Below are positions 36,591 through 45,345 of a DNA stretch of 64,000 nt, in pieces. The stretch spans positions 1 to 64,000 of the forward strand of contig NZ_LITU01000061.1 in the NCBI RefSeq assembly GCF_001280595.1, read 5' to 3'. Numbering within the stretch: the first letter of the stretch is position 1; each line of letters starts with the position of its first letter. Made by a program: the position numbers and the translations under genes. The stretch comes from Paenibacillus xylanivorans. Lineage in GTDB: Bacteria > Bacillota > Bacilli > Paenibacillales > Paenibacillaceae. The notes below the pieces were generated by a model that worked only from the letters and a program-made list of their open reading frames with translations, did no database searches and was not told the origin of the DNA.

Positions 36591-38049
36591 TCCGGTTGAC
36601 GGTGAGCTCAAGCAATTATTTAATACTAAAAGAAAAGACCTGATCATTCCTGATACAGTACAACTTGCTATGGAGAACGCACTTTCCTCCATTTCTGAGC
36701 AGAATGTAAAAAAGAGATATCCTCATAAACGATGGAGATGGGTAGCAGCAGTTATAGCACTCTTTTTCATCCTAGGAGCGGTTTCGATTTATTCCGTGCC
36801 AACATTTGGTGAGATGATCCGGTCTTTATTTGCTAAGGATAACCCAGATATTGGACTTTTGCGGGCACAAGAATTGGGACTAGTGCATAATCCTCATATC
36901 AAAGTAAAGGACAAAGGTTATACGCTGGTAATTGATGAAGCTGTTGCAGATCCTACACGAGTGACGATGGCTCTTCAACTCTTTGATAAAAAAGGTAAGC
37001 ACGATCGCTATAAGTTACTCCTTGGAGAGCTGAACAACATTACGATCAAAGATGCTAACGGTAAAGAATTAGACACCATGTACGATATGGGGTACACAAA
37101 TGATTTTTATTATATGGTTGCTTTCTTCAATGAGCCATTGCAAACAGACAAGATTACAATAGAAGGGAATATTGGGAAGCTTGGCAACAGGCAAGAACCT
37201 TCCATTGAAGGAGATTGGAACTTTAGCTTTGATATAGATATGAGAGAGGCTAACCAGCAAACGAAAATAGAAGAATTATCAGGTAGCTACACAACGCCAC
37301 ACGGAATGACTGTCACTTTAAAGAGGTTAACAAGAATGGTGCAGGGAGTCCGTTTTGAACTGGAGACTGAACTTAATGATGCTGCAATGGCAAGGTCACC
37401 CGGTGATTTATGGGAAAAGCAGATGTTGAGCTTTCACTTTGAAACCATAGAGAATGAGGAAATTCATTCGGTAAATTCGAGAAAGAATGGTGACATGGTT
37501 AGTCTGATGTCTACTGATTATGCAGTCATTGGAGACGGGAAGATTCGTTGGAGTTATATTTTCAAGTACTTGCCAGAGCATGAACCGTATCGTTTTATTT
37601 TGGATGGTTACTCGGTCGCCGAAATAGACGGCAGCAAAATTTCCTTTAGCCCATCGGAGCTGATAGAACCCAAATCTTTTCAAATATTAACAGATCGCAT
37701 AGAGTTGGTTGGGACGTCGCTTGAGGACTCACAAAACCCTGATGCCACATATGAAACGGCCGTATCGTTCTACGGGGAAATGGATAATGAAATACGTAAT
37801 GAAGAATGGAAGGCATACGATTCAGAAGGCAATCAGTATGATGTTAGTAAGAGGGGGGCGTCAACTTTAAAAAATACGCTTACTGATAATTGGAGAGAGG
37901 GATTTATTAGCATGGGAGATCGAGATATGCAGCAGCCTTATGAATACCGGATCACGGGGTTAGACTACATCCCGGAGGAACTTATCCTGGTAAGACGAGT
38001 AGTGGATAAAAGGTACAAAGATCCTGACTGGTCTGTAATGCTAAAATAA
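36577..38049 (+). CDS. DUF4179 anti-sigma-factor-like membrane protein
   Basis: This 490-residue protein has a cytosolic N-terminus (about 50 residues), one transmembrane helix (WVAAVIALFFILGAVSIYSV, about residues 51-70) and a large extracytoplasmic DUF4179 part beginning near residue 70 (FGEMIRSLF), followed by beta-rich sequence. This is the topology of sigma-restraining proteins such as RsiX-like factors. Translational overlap with the ECF sigma gene supports the pairing. Release of the sigma factor presumably follows a signal on the outer face. GAAGGAG precedes the start. Confidence 0.85.
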   Translation: MNFHDPVDGELKQLFNTKRKDLIIPDTVQLAMENALSSISEQNVKKRYPHKRWRWVAAVIALFFILGAVSIYSVPTFGEMIRSLFAKDNPDIGLLRAQELGLVHNPHIKVKDKGYTLVIDEAVADPTRVTMALQLFDKKGKHDRYKLLLGELNNITIKDANGKELDTMYDMGYTNDFYYMVAFFNEPLQTDKITIEGNIGKLGNRQEPSIEGDWNFSFDIDMREANQQTKIEELSGSYTTPHGMTVTLKRLTRMVQGVRFELETELNDAAMARSPGDLWEKQMLSFHFETIENEEIHSVNSRKNGDMVSLMSTDYAVIGDGKIRWSYIFKYLPEHEPYRFILDGYSVAEIDGSKISFSPSELIEPKSFQILTDRIELVGTSLEDSQNPDATYETAVSFYGEMDNEIRNEEWKAYDSEGNQYDVSKRGASTLKNTLTDNWREGFISMGDRDMQQPYEYRITGLDYIPEELILVRRVVDKRYKDPDWSVMLK

Positions 38050-38101
38050 TTTTTTAATCTGTAGTCTATCAACCACTAATACCCTCATTATTACTTTCTC
38101 T

Positions 38102-38124
38102 GCCGCCCTTCTGGGCGGCTTTTT
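38102..38124 (+). terminator. Terminator of the sigma/anti-sigma operon
   Basis: GCCGCCC and GGGCGGC form a perfect stem with a TTCT loop and five T residues. Confidence 0.88.
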
Positions 38125-38223
38125 CCATATTTGTTTTCTTGTAGGTACAAGTCGGTTTTTAGAATGCAAGTAGAACATAATCTAAACATATTAGAGATTA
38201 TTCTTTAGTTTGTTAGGTTTTTA

Positions 38224-38246
38224 TGTAACCGCTATCATTCTATAAT
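38224..38246 (+). promoter_or_regulatory. cre site and -10 box of the xylanase promoter
   Basis: TGTAACCGCTATCA (38224-38237) fits TGWAANCGNTNWCA at every position. It lies in the spacer directly before a perfect TATAAT (38241-38246), so CcpA binding would block RNA polymerase. The -35 region is poor (T-rich). This occupies the 318-nt gap before the xylanase gene; the rest of that gap is leader sequence of about 115 nt. Confidence 0.75.
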
Positions 38247-38367
38247 TTAGTCAGAAAGGAGGTTAAAGTAAAAAAAGAGAATCGCGTCAAATGGAATTGA
38301 GAACTTCAACTGAGAATGAGACGAAAGCAGTAGATAAGGAAAATACAATCATATCGGGAGGTAGAGT

Positions 38368-39003
38368 ATGTTTAAATTCAGTAAAAAATTGATGACGGTC
38401 GTTCTGGCAGCTTCCATGAGTTTTGGGGTATTTGCGGCAACCACAAGTGCGGCAACAGATTATTGGCAAAATTGGACCGATGGCGGCGGAACAGTCAATG
38501 CTGTTAATGGATCAGGCGGTAATTACAGTGTAACGTGGCAGAATACAGGGAATTTTGTAGTTGGTAAAGGTTGGAATGTAGGATCTCCAAACCGGACAAT
38601 TAATTATAATGCAGGTGTCTTTGCACCATCTGGTAATGGGTATTTGACCCTTTACGGATGGACGAGAAATGCACTTATCGAATATTACGTTGTGGATAGC
38701 TGGGGTACGTATCGACCAACCGGAACGTTTAAAGGTACCGTAACAAGTGACGGGGGTACCTATGACATCTATACAACGATGCGATACAACGCACCTTCCA
38801 TTGATGGAACGCAAACCTTTGCCCAGTACTGGAGCGTAAGGCAGTCTAAGAGAGCGACTGGGGTTAACTCCGCTATTACATTCAGCAACCATGTGAACGC
38901 ATGGGCAAGTAAAGGAATGAATCTGGGTAGCAGTTGGTCTTACCAGGTGTTAGCGACAGAAGGATATCAAAGCAGCGGAAGTTCCAACGTAACGGTGTGG
39001 TAA
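38368..39003 (+). CDS. xynA: Secreted GH11 endo-1,4-beta-xylanase
   Basis: This 211-residue single-domain xylanase hydrolyses beta-1,4-xylan outside the cell. A signal peptide ends near residue 28 (FAATTSA), and the mature protein begins [12 protein letters not shown] as in the Bacillus circulans and B. subtilis enzymes. The catalytic pair is nucleophile Glu105 ([10 protein letters not shown]) and acid/base Glu198 ([10 protein letters not shown]). The thumb sequence [20 protein letters not shown] is intact. CGGGAGG lies 7 nt before the ATG. A cre site overlaps its promoter, implying glucose repression. Confidence 0.97.
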   Translation: MFKFSKKLMTVVLAASMSFGVFAATTSAATDYWQNWTDGGGTVNAVNGSGGNYSVTWQNTGNFVVGKGWNVGSPNRTINYNAGVFAPSGNGYLTLYGWTRNALIEYYVVDSWGTYRPTGTFKGTVTSDGGTYDIYTTMRYNAPSIDGTQTFAQYWSVRQSKRATGVNSAITFSNHVNAWASKGMNLGSSWSYQVLATEGYQSSGSSNVTVW

Positions 39004-39101
39004 GCAATTCACGGCAAGCCATTCTATAAAAGTAAAACAGATTTTTATACATTAGGGCAGGCCCAAGGCCTTCCCCTCAGCTCCACCAATTCATCCCAAT
39101 T

Positions 39102-39143
39102 CGTTGAAGGCCGTTTCCTTCTTGAGACAAACGGTCTTCGACG
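39102..39143. repeat. Long imperfect inverted repeat between xynA and the FGE-like gene
   Basis: CGTTGAAGGCCGTTT pairs with AAACGGTCTTCGACG over 15 bp with two G-T pairs and a 12-nt loop. No T-tract follows, so it may be a 3'-end processing or stabilising hairpin of the xylanase mRNA rather than a classic terminator. Confidence 0.55.
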
Positions 39144-39209
39144 TTAACGGATGAGAATTGCAGACATCATAGCCTAATATTTTCCCATTAGCTTAAAGGA
39201 GATCGTTCA

Positions 39210-40049
39210 ATGAGAAAGCTATTAATGTTCTTTTTAATAGCAACAATGATAATGATCAGTGCTTGTTCGCAGGATAAACCCGAACCGAAGGATAACCTTG
39301 TATTCGTGCAAGGCGGGACGTTTAAGAACAACAAGTCTAATTTTGCTGGAAGAAATGTGACCCTGTCGAACTTTTATATCGGGAAATATGAGGTAACTCA
39401 AAGAGAGTGGGAGGATGTCATGGGAAATAATCCTTCCGGATTCAAAGGAGATCAATTGCCAGTAGAAATGGTGAGTTGGTATGACGTGGTAGAGTATTGT
39501 AACCAAAGAAGTATACAAGAGGGCTTGAAACCGCATTACAATATCGATAAGGATACCCAAGACCTGAATAATAAGAATGATAACGATAATTTAAAGTGGA
39601 CAGTAACCATTAATGAGGGAACTAACGGTTACCGACTGCCTACAGAAGCGGAGTGGGAATATGCCGCAAGCGGAGGTCAGGAAAGCAAGAATTACACATA
39701 CAGCGGCGGTAACAACGCTGACGAAGTTGCATGGTATTGGAAGAACGCCGGGGACAAAATCTTAACTGGAGACTGGAACTGGCCTGCCATAGAGAGCAAC
39801 AAAAACCAAACAAAATCGATTGGTACCCAGAAACCCAACGAGCTTGGAATCTACGATATGTCTGGCAATGTAAGAGAATGGTGCTGGGATTGGTACACCG
39901 ACTCCGAGAGTCAAATTCCTTCCTTCCGGGTTGTAAAGGGCGGGGGCTGGATCGGCGGTGTTAACAATAACGAGATCGCTTTTCGGGGCAAATTCGATGC
40001 AAATGGTTTTGGGCCCGATCAGGGTTTTCGTGTTGTTCGCGGAGAATAG
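39210..40049 (+). CDS. FGE/SUMF1-like lipoprotein
   Basis: This 279-residue exported lipoprotein (lipobox MISAC) carries a formylglycine-generating-enzyme-sulfatase fold: LSNFYIGKYEVTQREWEDVM, PVEMVSWYDVVEYCN, GYRLPTEAEWEYAASGG, YDMSGNVREWCWDWY and the end GFRVVRGE. The Cys pair that binds copper in true FGE near the last repeat is absent, because GGGWIGGVNN leads to a Cys-free tail, and no sulfatase gene is nearby. It is therefore more likely a binding or non-heme-type relative on the cell surface than a sulfatase activator. AAAGGAG precedes the start. Confidence 0.82.
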   Translation: MRKLLMFFLIATMIMISACSQDKPEPKDNLVFVQGGTFKNNKSNFAGRNVTLSNFYIGKYEVTQREWEDVMGNNPSGFKGDQLPVEMVSWYDVVEYCNQRSIQEGLKPHYNIDKDTQDLNNKNDNDNLKWTVTINEGTNGYRLPTEAEWEYAASGGQESKNYTYSGGNNADEVAWYWKNAGDKILTGDWNWPAIESNKNQTKSIGTQKPNELGIYDMSGNVREWCWDWYTDSESQIPSFRVVKGGGWIGGVNNNEIAFRGKFDANGFGPDQGFRVVRGE

Positions 40050-40125
40050 TCGAAATAATCAAAGTACCCTAACTATTGCAGCACGCCCGGGCTCAAACGT
40101 TGCAAATTAAATCGTTGAATATAAA

Positions 40126-40170
40126 GGGATGCCCACGCTAATGTAGATTAGACAGGGCATCTCTTATTTG
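40126..40170. terminator. Bidirectional terminator between convergent genes
   Basis: GATGCCC/GGGCATC forms the outer stem and CTAAT/ATTAG an inner stem around a GTAG loop. T-rich sequence flanks both ends, serving the FGE-like gene on the plus strand and the DHA2 exporter on the minus strand. Confidence 0.75.
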
Positions 40171-40187
40171 GACTGTTGTATTTCCTT

Positions 40188-41669
40188 CTAATGCATCGGT
40201 TGATCATGTCCCACTTGAGCTCCGTCAGGAGCTTGGGTCCGTTTAACGAAGAATCCTAGCAACAAAGCAAGAAGACTAATGAAAAAAGCAACCTGAATGG
40301 CGACTTGCATCCCGTTTACCAATCCGTTTATCGCTTCAGCAGGTGCCATGGGATCGGGAGAAGATTCCAAATATTTTTTAGTCCCGTTTGAAAATATGCT
40401 AATGAACAATGCTGTACCGATCGCTCCCGAAACCTGCTGTAACGTACTCATAATGGCAGTGCCGTGTGGATAAAGCTTCTTAGGAAGTTGATTAAGCCCA
40501 GTCGTTTGTGCAGGCATCATAATCATGGAGATGCCGATCATCAAAATGATGTGCAGCGTAATTAATACTCCTTTACTCGTTGCGAGATAAACTCTGGAAA
40601 GCAGGAATAAGGAAACAGCTGTAATGACAAGTCCAGGTACGATCAACACCTTGGGTCCAAATTTATCGAAAAGCTTGCCAGAGATTGGAGACATGATTCC
40701 ATTGGCGATGCCTCCCGGCATTAATGTCAAGCCTGCTGCCAAGGCTGTCATCATCATAGCCTGCTGCATATAGAGTGGCAAAATGATCGCTGTCGAGAAG
40801 AGTGTCATTGTCATGACGATCATCAGAGAGACAGTCAGTGCAAACATCGGATATTTGAATGCCCGCAAATCCATCATGGGTTCTTTGACGACCAGTTGTC
40901 GCCAGGTGAACAAGATAAGGGATACGAAGCCTGCAGCAATGGTCCAAATGACTTCTGGCTCTGACCATGAAACTTCGCCGGCTGTACTGAAACCGTAAAC
41001 GATACCACCGAAACCGATCGTTGAGAGTAAGATCGATAACAGATCAACCTTCGGCTTTGTAATATCAGAAACATTTTCCAAATACATAAATCCGAACACA
41101 ATGGAAACCACGACTAACGGAATAACAAGGAAAAATAACCAATGCCATGACAAGGAATCAATAATAAGACCTGATAAGGTCGGACCAATAGCTGGACCGA
41201 ACATGAGAACGAGACCCATCATGCCCATAGCCGCACCACGATTGCTTGGTGGGAAAATAATAAGAATGGTGTTCATCATAACTGGGATCAGCAATCCGGT
41301 ACCCGAGGCTTGAATGATTCGTCCAATTAACAGTACGGAAAACGATCCGGAAAATCCACAAATTATTGTACCTACCAAAAAGAGGAGCATCGCCGATAAA
41401 AACATTTGTCGTGTGGTAAACCATTGCTGAAGCATGGCCGTCACGGGTACCAGTATACCGATAATCAGCATATAGACAGTGGATAGCCATTGAATTGTGG
41501 ACGCTCCTACTTCGAATTGCTTCATTAAATCTGGAAATGCAATACCAAGCAATGTTTCGTTCAATATCGCTACAAATGCCCCTATGATCAAGGCTATGAT
41601 AATGGGCCCTCGTTTTATGGAGCTTAAATCCAAATCTGTCTTCGTTGAACTATTTCCTTCTGATCTCAT
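40188..41669 (-). CDS. MFS multidrug exporter, DHA2 (EmrB/QacA) family
   Basis: This 493-residue transporter has about fourteen transmembrane helices. The family motifs are NETLLGIAFPDLMKQF in helix 1, WLSTVYMLIIGILVPVTAML, RIIQASGTGLLIPVMMN, and the helix-5 antiporter motif GPAIGPTLSGLI. It resembles LmrB/YhcA-like proton antiporters. The open frame extends to 41714, but TAGGAGG lies between that ATG and the ATG at 41669, which is the better start. The gene diverges from a LysR regulator 160 nt away, the probable controller. Confidence 0.92.
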   Translation of the reverse strand: MRSEGNSSTKTDLDLSSIKRGPIIIALIIGAFVAILNETLLGIAFPDLMKQFEVGASTIQWLSTVYMLIIGILVPVTAMLQQWFTTRQMFLSAMLLFLVGTIICGFSGSFSVLLIGRIIQASGTGLLIPVMMNTILIIFPPSNRGAAMGMMGLVLMFGPAIGPTLSGLIIDSLSWHWLFFLVIPLVVVSIVFGFMYLENVSDITKPKVDLLSILLSTIGFGGIVYGFSTAGEVSWSEPEVIWTIAAGFVSLILFTWRQLVVKEPMMDLRAFKYPMFALTVSLMIVMTMTLFSTAIILPLYMQQAMMMTALAAGLTLMPGGIANGIMSPISGKLFDKFGPKVLIVPGLVITAVSLFLLSRVYLATSKGVLITLHIILMIGISMIMMPAQTTGLNQLPKKLYPHGTAIMSTLQQVSGAIGTALFISIFSNGTKKYLESSPDPMAPAEAINGLVNGMQVAIQVAFFISLLALLLGFFVKRTQAPDGAQVGHDQPMH

Positions 41670-41760
41670 TTTATTGCCTCCTATTTGAGTGGTTTCTTTT
41701 TTTATTTCATCCACCCCCTAAGTATAAGGAGGTTTATTTACTCGAAATACATCAGATATT

Positions 41761-41789
41761 TTGTTAATTAACAACTGAGATAGTATAAT
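41761..41789 (+). promoter_or_regulatory. LysR promoter with palindromic binding site
   Basis: The perfect 14-bp palindrome TTGTTAATTAACAA (41761-41774) contains a -35-like TTGTTA. TATAAT follows with 17-nt spacing at 41784-41789. A LysR protein bound here could repress its own gene and act on the divergent exporter promoter. Confidence 0.6.
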
Positions 41790-41829
41790 AATGGAGAAAA
41801 CGAATTTGAATCGTTGAGGAGACAAGAAA

Positions 41830-42723
41830 GTGGAGCTTCAGCAATTAAAATATTTTGTGGAGGTTGCCAGTCAACTGCATTTTGGTCGTGCAGCCGAACG
41901 TTTGCATGCTTCCCAACAGACAGTAAGCCACCAAATTGGGCAATTAGAGAATGAGCTTGACCTCAAGCTGTTCAAACGAACAACACGCAAAGTCGAATTG
42001 ACTATGGCTGGAGAGGCACTATTAGCAGAGGTCCAACTCGCTTTCGAGCATTTGCAACGGGGGATAGACGAAGCCAAAAGAGCAGAAACCGGCAGAAGAG
42101 GAAGGCTGAGCATCGGTTATTTTGGAATTATGCTATATACCGTTTTGCCAAGTGCTATACGGCTTTATCGTGAGCTCTATCCCGATGTCGAGATTATTAT
42201 GCAAGAGATGGAATCCGATCAAGTGGAGCAAAAACTGTTACAGGGCGAAATAGATATTGGTTTTTCAGTGGATCTAAATGACAAGCATAGTGAACACAGC
42301 ATGAATTGGCTTCCATTTTCAACGGAGCCGCTCGTGGTAGCACTGCCCCAAAAACATCATTTATCGGATAAACAGCAAGTTTCTCTCGCAGATTTAAAGA
42401 ATGAATCCTTTGTTATCTTAAATCGTAATGATTCGCCTGCCTTGTTCGACTCCTTTATTTTGCTATGTCGTCAAGTCGGGTTCACTCCCCATATTGTGCA
42501 GCAAGCGGCAAGCGACCAAGCCGTAGTCGGTCTCGTAGCCACGGGCATCGGTGTTGCTTTCGTGCTAGGCTGCATGAGCAAAATGTTTGATAATGACATT
42601 ACGTTCATTCCGCTCACGGAACCAAGGTTTGAATTAACTCTTGCGATCTGCTGGCTGCGTAGTAATCAGTCCGCGCAAGTCGATCATTTTGTAGATGTCA
42701 TGCGAAGCTTTAATGAATTCTAG
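41830..42723 (+). CDS. LysR-family transcriptional regulator
   Basis: This 297-residue regulator has an N-terminal winged HTH (QLKYFVEVASQLHFGRAAER, ASQQTVSHQIGQLE) and a two-lobed periplasmic-type effector domain from about residue 90 (GRLSIGYFGIMLYTVLP). The start is a GTG behind GAGGAG. It is divergent from the DHA2 exporter, which it probably regulates. The effector cannot be predicted. Confidence 0.92.
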   Translation: MELQQLKYFVEVASQLHFGRAAERLHASQQTVSHQIGQLENELDLKLFKRTTRKVELTMAGEALLAEVQLAFEHLQRGIDEAKRAETGRRGRLSIGYFGIMLYTVLPSAIRLYRELYPDVEIIMQEMESDQVEQKLLQGEIDIGFSVDLNDKHSEHSMNWLPFSTEPLVVALPQKHHLSDKQQVSLADLKNESFVILNRNDSPALFDSFILLCRQVGFTPHIVQQAASDQAVVGLVATGIGVAFVLGCMSKMFDNDITFIPLTEPRFELTLAICWLRSNQSAQVDHFVDVMRSFNEF

Positions 42724-42765
42724 AATATATAACATAAGCTTCGAGAAAGAAGGAGTTACTTGGAG

Positions 42766-42788
42766 AGTCGCCTAACGGCGGCTTTTTT
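42766..42788 (+). terminator. Terminator of the LysR gene
   Basis: AGTCGCC/GGCGGCT (one G-T pair) with a TAAC loop and six T residues. Confidence 0.85.
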
Positions 42789-42917
42789 ACTGTACAAGGC
42801 AAGCTAATTTTACAAGCACAGGATGGAAAATTTGATACAAAATCGTACAATTTGATTCTTTATTTTGCAGGATCAAAAAGTATCCTACGATACAAAAATG
42901 ATCGGATCATACAAAAA

Positions 42918-42930
42918 AGTGCGTACTACT
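42918..42930 (+). promoter_or_regulatory. 13-bp HxlR-like element before the 475-residue orphan
   Basis: AGTGCGTACTACT occurs here and, identically, at 45363-45375 in the HxlR/arginase divergent promoter. It lies about 17 nt before a GATAAT -10-like box. The sequence between 42790 and 42917 also holds three copies of a GATACAAAA-like word (GATACAAAAT, GATACAAAAA, CATACAAAAA) of unknown meaning. Confidence 0.5.
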
Positions 42931-43019
42931 CAACGATCAGAGAACCTGATAATCTAACATTCGAACGGCAAGTTGAATTGTCATTCAAAATAAAATTCAC
43001 TACTGAAGGGGTGGAATAA

Positions 43020-44447
43020 ATGCCAGCGTATCAACTTCATTTGAAAGATAAACGTATCGAATGGGGAAAAGCAATAGATGTAGAGTCTCTCATTGGCACA
43101 TATCCACAGGACTCAATTAGACCAGGCGAGAATGCGGTTTTGGATTGGAAATTGCCTGACGGCATATATAGAGCAAAAGAGGTCGTCATAGAGCTGGATA
43201 AACTGCTTGAGGCGATACTCGTTCAGCTGGGCGAACCGATAGAAGGTAATCCTTCGGTGTTGTTGGACAGTCTTCAAGCCAATTTGGCGATTTCCGGTGA
43301 TCTTTCATCACTACCGCTTGGACCGTTGGCTTTGAAGGATAAGGCAGGTGTTGAACTTACAGCACAGGCGGCACGCATTGGTGAACAATTGGTTCTCTGG
43401 GCACGAGAGGTTAATTCTGATAAAAGGGCACTGGCGCAATATGGACGAGAAACTCTTGGAGAGCTGGAATTTAGAAGTCATTGCTATGGTCATGCCCTGA
43501 TACCGGAAGCTATTGCTCAGGTTTGGGGACCCGCTGGAGGACCAAAAGTTATGCAGTTATATAATGAATATTTACACCAATTTGTATTGCTGCGGGATGC
43601 GTTACTTCCCTTTGCCAATTGGGAACAAGTACCGTTTGAAGTCAAGGAACACACGCAATTCAAAGGATTACGTTTTATGGAGCCTGCCCGTAAGGTATTT
43701 CTAACTCAGTTGATTGGGAAGGAATTAACTCACAAAGCGATTGTCCAGTATGCACAGAGTGTGCTTAGCTCGGGTTTGACCTCTGCGGGTTACGGTTTTC
43801 AATATCCTTTGGGGACCGTATTGCCGGCTGGATTGGGAGAGTCGGCCTCCACAGCCGTGCGCTATCTATTGAAGTGGCATCAGGTACAGACCATTCAGGT
43901 AGGAGAACCACAAGATACAGTTGCAGTCTCGTTCGAATATGAATATGACGATTATTATGCTGCACCACGTAACGAAGCAGGAGCGGGTATACCGGGTAGC
44001 AAGGATCATCTTCACATTTCAGAAGATCTCCGTGATCTTCCATCCATCGCATGGTTGGTGTCGAATACAGGTTTAGATCGAACAACCGTGCGTTTCAGTC
44101 TGGAGAGGGAAGGTCATGCATTTACTGTAGATCTCGGTCAACTCTTTAGGGGACATCGATTTTCATATCGGCCTGAAGAGAACAACCATTCCAAGGATGC
44201 TACTGTGAAGCGCACAGCTATTAGCTTGCACCGTGTAACAGACATTCTGACGCATTCCGGATTGGTAACGAATATGGATGATGGAATCCATTTTATTCAT
44301 ACTGGGGGAAATGAACTTATACAGTGGGCTTTATTAGGCAAGCTGTATCCCGAAAATGTGGTGTTATTGGACAAAGGAGATCAAGAGGAGCTGGAGGCAG
44401 CTTTTGTTTCTGGGAAGGGGTTTGGTACGCAATTTCTGGTGCTTTAA
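43020..44447 (+). CDS. Uncharacterised 475-residue protein
   Basis: I do not recognise this protein. It is soluble, without signal peptide or membrane segment. It starts MPAYQLHLKDKRIEWGKAID behind AAGGGGTGG. It has helical stretches in the first half (LAQYGRETLGELEFRSH) and mixed alpha/beta sequence later (VAVSFEYEYDDYYAAP, FTVDLGQLFRGHRFSYR). No nucleotide-binding, protease or metal motif is obvious. Codon use resembles its neighbours, so recent transfer is not indicated. It is monocistronic, flanked by terminators, and shares a promoter element with the HxlR/arginase region, hinting at common control by an HxlR protein. Confidence 0.75.
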   Translation: MPAYQLHLKDKRIEWGKAIDVESLIGTYPQDSIRPGENAVLDWKLPDGIYRAKEVVIELDKLLEAILVQLGEPIEGNPSVLLDSLQANLAISGDLSSLPLGPLALKDKAGVELTAQAARIGEQLVLWAREVNSDKRALAQYGRETLGELEFRSHCYGHALIPEAIAQVWGPAGGPKVMQLYNEYLHQFVLLRDALLPFANWEQVPFEVKEHTQFKGLRFMEPARKVFLTQLIGKELTHKAIVQYAQSVLSSGLTSAGYGFQYPLGTVLPAGLGESASTAVRYLLKWHQVQTIQVGEPQDTVAVSFEYEYDDYYAAPRNEAGAGIPGSKDHLHISEDLRDLPSIAWLVSNTGLDRTTVRFSLEREGHAFTVDLGQLFRGHRFSYRPEENNHSKDATVKRTAISLHRVTDILTHSGLVTNMDDGIHFIHTGGNELIQWALLGKLYPENVVLLDKGDQEELEAAFVSGKGFGTQFLVL

Positions 44448-44474
44448 TTCTTTAAACCATTGGTATCAGATTGC

Positions 44475-44512
44475 TTGACGGCAGCCTTTTCGTTCAGAGA
44501 TGCTGCCGTCAA
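44475..44512. terminator. Hairpin between convergent orphan and HxlR genes
   Basis: TTGACGGCAGC and GCTGCCGTCAA form a perfect 11-bp stem with a 16-nt loop. It lacks a clear T-tract on either strand, so termination is probable rather than certain. Confidence 0.6.
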
Positions 44513-44587
44513 ACTATGCTAACACTGCTTTATTAATTCATTGCGATAAAACGGTTACTCAAAGAAGAGAGACATGGGCATCGGGCT

Positions 44588-44971
44588 TTACCGCACGTTA
44601 ACAATGTCACGGCGAGAGTCATCATTGTCGCAAGTTACTTCGTCGGGAAATTTTTCGATATAGGTCGATCCAAACTTGCACAACAACTGGAGCATGGGGG
44701 CCAATTCCTCGCCCAGATCGGACAAATAATATTCTACTTTTGGCGGTGCAACCGGATAGACCTTGCGAATAATCAGACCGTCGCTTTCAAGCATTCTGAG
44801 CTGCATCGTAATCATGCGTTGGGTTGCGTCAGGTAGAAGTCGCTGTAGCTCATTAAACCGAACGGGACCTTTGGTTAAGTGATTGAGTATAGAAATTTTC
44901 CATTTTCCGCTGAGTAGGCTCATAACAATTTCCGAGGTGCAGCGATACGTTTTATTTCTAAAGTTAATCAT
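44588..44971 (-). CDS. HxlR-family transcriptional regulator (second of pair)
   Basis: This 127-residue winged-helix protein has the family core IVMSLLSGKWKISILNHL, GPVRFNELQRLLPDATQRMI and the PPKVEYYLSDLG wing. The start at 44971 overlaps the stop codon of the preceding HxlR gene by 8 nt, with AGAGGTG 9 nt upstream. A lone early Cys is replaced here by Cys18 in YRCTSE, close to where thiol-sensing HxlR proteins such as YodB and HypR carry their redox Cys. Redox sensing is therefore possible but unproven. Confidence 0.88.
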   Translation of the reverse strand: MINFRNKTYRCTSEIVMSLLSGKWKISILNHLTKGPVRFNELQRLLPDATQRMITMQLRMLESDGLIIRKVYPVAPPKVEYYLSDLGEELAPMLQLLCKFGSTYIEKFPDEVTCDNDDSRRDIVNVR

Positions 44972-45326
44972 TCTCGAGCACACCTCTTTCACTTTGATTA
45001 TTTACTCCCCACTCACATAAGCCTTCCAGAACGGGCAATAATGTTTCCGCTTTGTCTGTCAGCCTGTACTCCACTTTAGGAGGAACTTGAGGATATTCTT
45101 TCCGTTTGACCATACCATCAGCCTCCAATTCTTTTAGTTGTGAACTCAATGTTTTAAACGTAATCGCTCCAATTTGTCTTTTCAGTTCATTAAAACGTAC
45201 TGGTTGGTTTTCTGCCAAAAGATAAATGATGACCATCTTCCATTTGCCGCCAATGACAGACAATGTGTATCCAAAAGGCGTATCTTGAATATGTTTAACC
45301 TTGCCTTGATATTCAGCCATGCTCAT
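44964..45326 (-). CDS. HxlR-family transcriptional regulator (first of pair)
   Basis: This 120-residue regulator has the core GYTLSVIGGKWKMVIIYLL, QPVRFNELKRQIGAITFKTL and the PPKVEYRLTDK wing. The frame opens at 45359, but AAAGGA precedes the ATG at 45326. It is translationally coupled to a second HxlR gene and divergent from the arginase-like gene. The inverted repeat between them is the likely binding site. Two adjacent HxlR genes suggest either heterodimers or two signals on one promoter. Confidence 0.88.
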   Translation of the reverse strand: MSMAEYQGKVKHIQDTPFGYTLSVIGGKWKMVIIYLLAENQPVRFNELKRQIGAITFKTLSSQLKELEADGMVKRKEYPQVPPKVEYRLTDKAETLLPVLEGLCEWGVNNQSERGVLEND

Positions 45327-45345
45327 ATCTATGCTATCCTTTCGG

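Noticed and set aside
39061-39080. GGCCC/GGGCC-like short repeats after the xylanase gene as a terminator
   Set aside because: Stem is short and ambiguous and no T-tract follows; only the longer repeat at 39102 is kept.
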